Positions 43,722 through 50,030 of a stretch of DNA of 52,844 bases are shown here, piece by piece. Below the pieces are notes generated by a model. The model saw only the letters and a program-made list of their open reading frames with translations. It was not told the origin of the DNA and ran no database searches. The DNA is taken from positions 1 through 52,844 of the forward strand of contig JANJXJ010000033.1 in NCBI GenBank assembly GCA_024709105.1, read 5' to 3'. The stretch comes from Lentimicrobium sp. (GTDB taxonomy: Bacteria > Bacteroidota > Bacteroidia > Bacteroidales > Lentimicrobiaceae). The stretch's first letter is position 1; every line of letters starts with the position of its first letter. Both the position numbers and the translations under genes were made by a program.

Positions 43722-44630
43722 CTACATTTCAGCTATATCCTCTTCACTTAAACCTGTCAACTCAGCAATATCCTTGACCGGCATTCCTTTTTGTTTTGCA
43801 TTAAGGGCTACCTTTCTCATTCCGATTTGCTCGCCTTTCTGTAGTCCGATTTGCTCGCCTTTCTGCAGTCCGATTTGCTCACCTTCAGCAATACCTTCGG
43901 CCTTGGCTGTATCGAGAGAGTTTTTTAAATCCCTGTAATATTTTAAACTGTCTTCGTAGTTTTGGTGTTCAGTTTTGCTGAATTTCGCTATTTCGGCTGT
44001 TAAAAACAACTTTTCAAAAATGTTTTCACTCAATTTGTCGGGAATCCTGTCAAGTTTGTTCAGATTTTTTAATACAAACATCCACTTTTCGAAACGGGTT
44101 TCAAGTTCGTTTACACTCTTGTTAAATTTTGGCATTTGAAGGTAAATGAAGGTAAGTTTGTCGTAAAATACCTTGTGAGTAATAATATCCGACAATTTTA
44201 CATCGTACCTGTATTTATCGGGTTCGGCTTTATCTTCATCAAAAATAAAATCCAAAATAGCAATGGTGTATATTTTTTTAAGTTCAAAATCCCACTCACT
44301 ACCTTTTACCGCCTGTTCCTGTATAGGGAATGTTGAATAATACAATGTTCTGTCTTTAAAAAACTTTTGTTTGGTTTTTTGCAGCTCTACGATAAACTTC
44401 TCGCCTCCTGCGTTTGTACAATACAAATCAAATATTGCTCTGCGGTTTAATTCAGATGTTCCGAGGTATTCGGTTTTCAGATAGGTAAGTTCTACTATTT
44501 CGCCTTGCTCCTCTTTAAGCAATTCATTCAAAAAATCCATTAACAAGTCTTTATTGGGCTCTTCTCCAAAAAGCCTTTTAAATCCAAAGTCGGTAAATGG
44601 ATTTACGAATTTCTCTCGGAATTCTGACAT
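43722..44630 (-). CDS. Rpn/PD-(D/E)XK nuclease-family protein (putative transposase-like)
   Basis: A 302-residue member of the Rpn recombination-promoting nuclease / PF12784-like family. The ATG at 44630 is chosen because it gives the family start (KFVNPFTDFGFKRLFGEE) and because a full TAnnTTTG promoter box (44655-44662) covers the alternative ATG at 44657. The nuclease core shows Asp68 (AIFDLYC), Glu82 and Gln84 (FIVELQK), the D-ExQ form of the fold. The C-terminal part has an in-frame 8-residue repeat (GEQIGLQK) before a short helix-turn-helix-like end (PVKDIAELTGLSEEDI). It is visibly richer in A+T than its neighbours, in keeping with lateral transfer. Such proteins cut DNA and promote RecA-independent recombination. 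Mobility of this copy is unproven. Confidence 0.88.
   Translation of the reverse strand: MSEFREKFVNPFTDFGFKRLFGEEPNKDLLMDFLNELLKEEQGEIVELTYLKTEYLGTSELNRRAIFDLYCTNAGGEKFIVELQKTKQKFFKDRTLYYSTFPIQEQAVKGSEWDFELKKIYTIAILDFIFDEDKAEPDKYRYDVKLSDIITHKVFYDKLTFIYLQMPKFNKSVNELETRFEKWMFVLKNLNKLDRIPDKLSENIFEKLFLTAEIAKFSKTEHQNYEDSLKYYRDLKNSLDTAKAEGIAEGEQIGLQKGEQIGLQKGEQIGMRKVALNAKQKGMPVKDIAELTGLSEEDIAEM
43821..43883. repeat. 24-base in-frame tandem repeat inside the Rpn gene
   Basis: TCCGATTTGCTCGCCTTTCT begins units at 43821, 43845 and, partly, 43869, giving about 2.6 copies of 24 bases. Each unit encodes eight residues (GEQIGLQK), so copy-number changes keep the frame and vary the length of a linker. Confidence 0.85.
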
Positions 44631-44654
44631 TGCCTGTTTTGTTTTTTCTAGTAA

Positions 44655-44662
44655 CAAAGATA
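44655..44662 (-). promoter_or_regulatory. -7 promoter element of the Rpn gene
   Basis: On the minus strand the sequence is TATCTTTG, a full match to TAnnTTTG, 25 bases before the chosen start. A -33 box at standard spacing was not found. Confidence 0.5.
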
Positions 44663-45033
44663 ATTGATTTTAAAATCGGTTTCACATTTTTATCAATCAA
44701 GCTCAGGTCAGTGCAGTGAAAATTAATGGGTAGCTTTTAAATTCCAATGCAAATTTATTGGTTTTTTAAAATAATCGCCAAAGTTTCGGGGACCTTAAAA
44801 GCATACTGACAAACTCCCCTTTCCAAACCCAGCTCTTCCCAAAACACAAATCCATAAAACGCTGGCATCCAGCACTTGAACAAACAAAAGAAAACATAAA
44901 ATGCAATAAATACTTTTTTCTGTCCATTTGCTGAAACGAATACAAGTGAGCAGATCACTGCATTTTATTACATTTTTGTTATTGATAACTCACAAAACGC
45001 CTGCTTTATAAACTTCCATTGCACATTTCTCTA
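44663..45033. other. A+T-rich gene-free stretch
   Basis: Between the Rpn and ClC genes about 370 bases show no convincing coding frame. A 67-codon minus-strand opening (44755-44958) has no start signals or family features. The stretch may be debris of an insertion linked to the Rpn gene. Confidence 0.5.
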
Positions 45034-45064
45034 TTGCACAATGAAATTAAATCTTGTAAGTTTG
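45034..45064 (+). promoter_or_regulatory. Promoter of the ClC gene, implying a leaderless mRNA
   Basis: A -33 TTG at 45034-45036 and a full -7 box TAAGTTTG at 45057-45064 are 20 bases apart, the best promoter in the window. The box ends 4 bases before the ATG at 45069, so transcription should start at or next to the start codon. Confidence 0.6.
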
Positions 45065-45068
45065 CCCT

Positions 45069-46844
45069 ATGATCGTTACAGGCATTTTTATCAGGATTCA
45101 CAAGTGGCGGGTGCGCAACATCGGGCACCGCAATTTTGTACTTATTCTCGCCCTGATAATTGGCCTGATCAGCGGCCTTGCCGCCGTACTTCTCAAAAAT
45201 ACAGTCCATTACACCCACTTCTTTCTTACCCGCGGGTTCGATGCCCGGGATGGCAACCTGCTCTATCTGGCTTATCCGCTTTTCGGAATGGCCCTCACCG
45301 TTTTGTTTGTGCGGTATGTGGTTAAAGACAACATTTCGCACGGGGTAAGCCGCATTTTATATGCCATTTCAAAAAACAACGGTTTCATCAGGTCGCACAA
45401 CAACTATTCGTCGCTGGTAGCCAGTACCATCACTGTAGGTTTTGGAGGGTCGGTCGGGCTGGAGGCGCCCATTGTGCTTACCGGTGCTTCCATTGGCTCC
45501 AACTTAGCCAGGGTAATGCGTATGGATTACAAAACCATGACCCTGATGATAGGCTGCGGGGCAGCAGGTGCTATTGCCGGAATTTTCAAAGCTCCCATTG
45601 CTGCCCTTATTTTTGCCCTGGAAGTACTGATGCTCGACCTCACCATGGCTTCACTGATACCCCTGCTTATTGCAGCCGTTACCGGAGCCTCCATTTCGGC
45701 ATTTCTTATGGGAAGTGCAGTAATTTTCACCTTCAGCGTATCCGAACCCTTTAATCTGGCCAACATTCCCTTTTACATTATTCTTGGGATTGTTACCGGC
45801 CTGGTTTCGCTGTATTTTACCCGGGCCAACATCTTTATCGAAAGCAGGATCGGAAAAATCAAAAGGCCGCTGAACAAGCTGCTTATCGGAGGAATTACCG
45901 TAAGTACACTGATTTTTATCCTGCCACCGCTTTACGGCGAAGGTTACGAAGTACTTACTGCCATCCTGAATGGCCGTGGCGACGACATTCTCAACAACTC
46001 TTTCTTTTACAGCTTCCGCGAAAATCACTGGCTTTTCATGATTTTTCTGTTGCTGGTGCTGTTCCTCAAGGTGGTAGCCATGGCTTTTACAACTGCCGGA
46101 GGCGGAGTGGGCGGAATTTTTGCTCCATCGCTGTTTATGGGTGGTGTCGCCGGATTCCTCACCTCGCGCTTTATTAACTTCTTTGGTTATCACCAGCTTC
46201 CCGAAGGAAATTTTGCCCTGGCCGGAATGGCTGGCGTAATGGCTGCCGTAATGCATGCCCCGCTCACCGCCATATTCCTGATTGCAGAAATCACCGGCGG
46301 CTACGAGCTGTTTATTCCACTCATGATTACTGCCACCATTTCGTACCTCACCATTAACCTTTACGAACCACACAGCATCTACACCAAGCGGCTGGCTGCA
46401 CGCAACGAACTGATTACCCACGACAAGGACAAAGCGGCGCTTTCGCGGATGAGCATTCAGCGCCTCATCGAAAACAATTTCCTTACCATTGGCCCCGACA
46501 ATACGCTGGGCGAACTGGTAAAAGTAATTGCACAATCATCACGCAATGTTTTTCCGGTTACCGATGAACAGAATAACTTCCTGGGCGTTGTTTTTATCAA
46601 CGACATCAGGCACATCATGTTCAATCATGAGTTATACGATTCAACCTATGTGCGCAACCTGATGTATATGCCTGAGCCCCTGGTAAGTATTGATGAAAGT
46701 ATGGAAGATGTTGCCCAGAAGTTCAGCGAATGTGCTCATTACAACCTTCCGGTGCTCAACAAAGGCAAATACATTGGTTTTGTGTCGCGGGCCAACGTTT
46801 TTTCGGCCTACCGCAGCCTGATAAAGGAATACTCTACCGATTGA
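45069..46844 (+). CDS. ClC-family chloride channel/transporter with C-terminal CBS domains
   Basis: A 591-residue inner-membrane protein. About 10-12 membrane helices (residues about 20-440) carry the ClC selectivity motifs: GGSVGLEAP with the gating Glu132, GGGVGGIFAPSLFMGG, and AGMAGVMAAVMHAPLTA. The second motif position is GLEAP rather than the commoner GREGP/GKEGP. Two CBS domains follow (about 455-590: FLTIGPDNTLGELV, FPVTDEQNNFLGVV, VSIDESMEDVAQKF, LPVLNKGKYIGFVS). The N-terminal RIHKWRVRNIGHRNFVLIL is shared by Bacteroidota relatives and supports this start. The mode, channel or Cl-/H+ exchange, cannot be decided; the gating Glu makes exchange possible. Confidence 0.95.
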   Translation: MIVTGIFIRIHKWRVRNIGHRNFVLILALIIGLISGLAAVLLKNTVHYTHFFLTRGFDARDGNLLYLAYPLFGMALTVLFVRYVVKDNISHGVSRILYAISKNNGFIRSHNNYSSLVASTITVGFGGSVGLEAPIVLTGASIGSNLARVMRMDYKTMTLMIGCGAAGAIAGIFKAPIAALIFALEVLMLDLTMASLIPLLIAAVTGASISAFLMGSAVIFTFSVSEPFNLANIPFYIILGIVTGLVSLYFTRANIFIESRIGKIKRPLNKLLIGGITVSTLIFILPPLYGEGYEVLTAILNGRGDDILNNSFFYSFRENHWLFMIFLLLVLFLKVVAMAFTTAGGGVGGIFAPSLFMGGVAGFLTSRFINFFGYHQLPEGNFALAGMAGVMAAVMHAPLTAIFLIAEITGGYELFIPLMITATISYLTINLYEPHSIYTKRLAARNELITHDKDKAALSRMSIQRLIENNFLTIGPDNTLGELVKVIAQSSRNVFPVTDEQNNFLGVVFINDIRHIMFNHELYDSTYVRNLMYMPEPLVSIDESMEDVAQKFSECAHYNLPVLNKGKYIGFVSRANVFSAYRSLIKEYSTD

Positions 46845-46989
46845 TGCGGTAACAAAAAGCGATTTTTTACCAGGTAGTTCAATTAACGGAACAGTTCAAA
46901 AAGAAGCAGCATGATTTTCCGCAAGGCGAATCTCAAATAAAATACTACAAAACCTGCACAGGAAATTTACAAACAGGAAACTAATTACA

Positions 46990-47718
46990 ATGAACACCAG
47001 CCCCCTGCGGAATAACCTCACTTTCTTTATTACACTTACGGTTTACTGGCTTTTTCAGCTTTTGCTGCTACTGATTCACGGGTACAAAGACAGTTTCCTG
47101 CTGCTCAATTCCTTGCATTTCAGTGCCCTGGATTATCCTATGTTTGTACTCACACATCTGGGCGACCCGCTTATCATCACCTCATTGCTGGCATTGTTGC
47201 TTTCTGGCCGCAACCCTCAGGGAGTATTGTATATAATTGTAGCTGTAACGCTTACCGGTTTGTTTGGGCAGCTGCTGAAAAATACCTTTTTTGAAGGCTG
47301 GGACCGTCCGCTTCAGGTTTTCAGGGAGATTGCCGGGGTGCACACCGTAGCCGGATACAAAATGTATCACAATTCCTTTCCTTCTGGACACAGTATTGTA
47401 GTGGCTGCTGCAATCACTGCTGCCATGCTCATCAGTAAAACCGGGAAATGGATGCAGGTGTCTGCCGCACTTTTTGTAGCCCTGGTTTCGTACACCCGAA
47501 CCTATGTGGGCGTGCATTTCCCGGGCGATGTGCTTACAGGTACTCTTATTGGCAGCGCCGGAGCCATATTGCTCTTCAGGCCTGTTTACGGAAACCTGAT
47601 CAAAAGGAACAATTCGGGAAGTGATTCGCGCAAAGGCCGTACTTTAAAAACCCTGCATATCATTGCCGTCGTCAGCTTTGTGCTGGGCATCTATCTGATT
47701 GCAGAATCCTTATCCTGA
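46990..47718 (+). CDS. PAP2-family membrane phosphatase
   Basis: A 242-residue integral membrane protein of the type 2 phosphatidic acid phosphatase family. The three signature motifs are visible: KNTFFEGWDRP, the PSGHS motif (HNSFPSGHSIVV), and YTRTYVGVHFPGDV with the catalytic His and Asp. Five or six hydrophobic helices flank them. It would dephosphorylate a lipid phosphate or undecaprenyl pyrophosphate on the outer face of the inner membrane. It lies 145 bases after the ClC gene and 17 before exonuclease III. The exact lipid is unknown. Confidence 0.9.
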   Translation: MNTSPLRNNLTFFITLTVYWLFQLLLLLIHGYKDSFLLLNSLHFSALDYPMFVLTHLGDPLIITSLLALLLSGRNPQGVLYIIVAVTLTGLFGQLLKNTFFEGWDRPLQVFREIAGVHTVAGYKMYHNSFPSGHSIVVAAAITAAMLISKTGKWMQVSAALFVALVSYTRTYVGVHFPGDVLTGTLIGSAGAILLFRPVYGNLIKRNNSGSDSRKGRTLKTLHIIAVVSFVLGIYLIAESLS

Positions 47719-47735
47719 CAAAAGCTACAGAACCG

Positions 47736-48500
47736 ATGAAAATCATAACATACAACGTAAACGGAATTCGTGCAGCCCTCACCAAAGGCCTGATTACCTG
47801 GCTGATGAATGAAAAGCCAGATGTACTATGCCTTCAGGAAACCAAAGCACAGCCCGACCAGATACCTGTTGAGGAGTTTGAAGCCCTGGGGTACCACTGC
47901 CACTGGTTTTCGGCTGAGAAAAAAGGATACAGCGGAGTTGGGCTCCTCAGCCTGAAAAAGCCGGATCAGGTGGTGTATGGTATGGGCATTGACCGCTACG
48001 ATGCCGAAGGGCGGCTGATCAGAGCCGATTTCGGCGACCTCAGCATCATAAGCGCCTATCATCCGTCAGGAACAACCGGCGATGAACGGCAGGCATTTAA
48101 GATGGAATGGCTCGATGATTTTTATGATTTTGCCCACGATCTGGCCGACGAAAGGCCCAATCTGGTGCTCTCGGGCGATTACAACATCTGCCACCGCCCC
48201 ATCGACATCCACGATCCGGTGCGCAATGCCACCAATTCAGGATTTCTGCCCGAAGAACGGGAATGGATGGAAGACTTTCTGAACAGTGGATTTACCGATA
48301 CTTTCAGGTATTTCAACAAACATCCGCATCACTACACCTGGTGGAGCTACCGGGCTGGCGCAAGAACCAGAAATCTGGGCTGGCGCATAGATTACAACAT
48401 GACTTCCGAACCCCTGAGAAACCGCCTGAGCGGAGCCTGGATTCTTCCCTCAGCCATGCACTCCGATCACTGCCCGGCAGTGCTGGAATTGTTTGATTGA
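47736..48500 (+). CDS. xth: Exodeoxyribonuclease III (AP endonuclease)
   Basis: A 254-residue cytoplasmic DNA repair enzyme of the ExoIII family that cuts at abasic sites and removes 3'-blocking ends. Motifs in order: MKIITYNVNGIRAA with Asn7, CLQETKAQ with metal ligand Glu35, GYSGVGLLS, SAYHPSG, LSGDYNICH with the catalytic Asp/Asn pair, TWWSYRAGARTRNLGWRIDY, and SDHCPAVLEL with the terminal Asp-His. Length is normal. It follows the PAP2 gene by 17 bases and ends 9 bases from the convergent serpin gene. Confidence 0.95.
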   Translation: MKIITYNVNGIRAALTKGLITWLMNEKPDVLCLQETKAQPDQIPVEEFEALGYHCHWFSAEKKGYSGVGLLSLKKPDQVVYGMGIDRYDAEGRLIRADFGDLSIISAYHPSGTTGDERQAFKMEWLDDFYDFAHDLADERPNLVLSGDYNICHRPIDIHDPVRNATNSGFLPEEREWMEDFLNSGFTDTFRYFNKHPHHYTWWSYRAGARTRNLGWRIDYNMTSEPLRNRLSGAWILPSAMHSDHCPAVLELFD

Positions 48501-48509
48501 TTCAGTAAG

Positions 48510-49730
48510 TTAATACTCAGGCATTTCTACCTTTCCCATAAACAATAGTGCATTGGTGGTGCGCTCGCGGATGGCAAAAATAAACGGCCGGTTGATGAGC
48601 ATGGTTTCCGGCAGGCTGGTAAGTTCCACTCCTATGGTTGTTACAGCTGCAGCCTCGGTGCCTTCTTCATTTACATCTACAAAAGTGTTCTGCTTTACAA
48701 AGCTCACAAACAGATCGGCATCGGCAATGCCTGTAAGGTCGGCTAATCCTGGGACAAAGGCATCGTTCATCCCCAGCGCACTGAGCTGATCGTTGAGCAC
48801 TTTTTCGTAAGAGAACTTAAACCGGGGCATGGACAATTCGTTGGAAATCAAAGATGCATCATCTAATCTGCCGGTAATTTCACTCCATTTGCCGCCGGTA
48901 AAGCCTGGTAAAAATTCCTGAATGCTATTCTGAGGAATCAGCAATACCATGGCGAAATTCTGTCTTCCGTAAGGCAGCTCCACAGTGGTGTAATCGTTGC
49001 CCGATGCCTGACGATAGGATATTTTGGAGCGCATCATATCCACCTGCACCGCACCCTGGCCCTCCGGGTAAAAGTCCTGTTTCGAGGTGAGGGATTTATC
49101 AAACTGATAAGTCCAGTTTCCTTTAAAGTACAGGGCATTCATCAGAAACATGACTGCATCCGGCGAAATCTCGTTCAGTACTTTTGTAATTTTGTTATTG
49201 GTATGATCAGCAGCCCAGCCATTGATGGTATTGAGGGCCTGTGGCGAATAAAAATCCAGGGCTTGTGCCTCGGCATTGTATTCCTGCTGAAGCGTTGACA
49301 AAAACTCCTGCTTTACTTCAAAACCCTGCCTGTAAAAACAAGCATTGGCTAAGCTGAGTTTCACTTCTGGATCCGCGGCAAGCAGTTGTGCTGAAAGGGT
49401 TTTGTAAAGCTGATTAATTTCATCAGGAGTCATGTTGCCATAACCCAGCATTGAGGCAATTTGTGATAAGGTTTCGCCACGGCTTCCGTTCAGCAGCATA
49501 CTCAGGGCTGAGGATGCGCTCACCGGCGAAAGCATGATGTTCTCGTTGTTTCCGGTGGCTATTGCCGAAAATAGTTCCACCCCAAAATGATTTCCGGCTT
49601 CGATAATTGCAGCCCCCTTTTCGGGAAGTTCAATAATAACAGGCTCTTTGGGGGTGTTGTCAGAATCCTTTTTGCAGGATATCAGAAACGAAAACGAAAG
49701 CAAGGTCAGCAACAGAATGGAGGTTCTCAT
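48510..49730 (-). CDS. Serpin-family protease inhibitor, lipoprotein
   Basis: A 406-residue serpin with a lipoprotein signal (MRTSILLLTLL, lipobox LISC, Cys19). The ATG at 49730 is chosen for that signal. A longer open frame from 49937 adds 69 unlike residues. Serpin features: NIMLSPVSASSALSMLLNGS, NACFYRQGF, FLMNALYFKGNW, the breach-region VDVNEEGTEAAAVT hinge with small residues as in inhibitory serpins, and the C-terminal NRPFIFAIRERTTNALLFMG. It should trap serine or cysteine proteases outside the cytoplasm. The P1 residue cannot be placed with certainty. Bacterial serpins are patchily distributed, which suggests past transfer. Confidence 0.93.
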   Translation of the reverse strand: MRTSILLLTLLSFSFLISCKKDSDNTPKEPVIIELPEKGAAIIEAGNHFGVELFSAIATGNNENIMLSPVSASSALSMLLNGSRGETLSQIASMLGYGNMTPDEINQLYKTLSAQLLAADPEVKLSLANACFYRQGFEVKQEFLSTLQQEYNAEAQALDFYSPQALNTINGWAADHTNNKITKVLNEISPDAVMFLMNALYFKGNWTYQFDKSLTSKQDFYPEGQGAVQVDMMRSKISYRQASGNDYTTVELPYGRQNFAMVLLIPQNSIQEFLPGFTGGKWSEITGRLDDASLISNELSMPRFKFSYEKVLNDQLSALGMNDAFVPGLADLTGIADADLFVSFVKQNTFVDVNEEGTEAAAVTTIGVELTSLPETMLINRPFIFAIRERTTNALLFMGKVEMPEY

Positions 49731-50030
49731 ACTTTTGTGGTTTAAACGACAGTGAATTACTACAAAAATCATGCAGAGATTTGGTTTGCAATGGTGAATA
49801 AGAATAAATTTTATCCGATCTACCATCTTCAAACCGTTCAACTTACAGAGCAGACAAAACCTGGCTAAAGTTTTGGGCCAGCGATGCTTAAAAGTAAAAA
49901 TCAGGTACCTATGTTCACTTAAGACATCAGCATACATCAGGCAAACCCATCCACTTTTTTAATTCTTTGTATTGGGCTTCATCCGGGAAACGGAAGAATA
50001 ATTGCCTGCTTTAATTTCACTTCAGTCTGT
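49731..50030. other. Gene-free stretch between serpin and surface protein
   Basis: A 300-base gap between two minus-strand genes. No full TAnnTTTG box or hairpin terminator was recognised. It should hold the serpin promoter and the 3' end of the surface-protein transcript. Confidence 0.5.

Noticed and set aside
44755-44958. 67-codon minus-strand frame in the A+T-rich gap
   Set aside because: No promoter, ribosome-binding site or family similarity. Composition matches the non-coding surroundings.
46846-46895. Possible terminator after the ClC gene
   Set aside because: The GGTAA...TTTTTTACC fold needs a bulge and has only A-T pairs in its centre, so it is too weak to call.
49731-49937. N-terminal extension of the serpin
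   Set aside because: The added residues precede a clear lipoprotein signal and have no serpin similarity.
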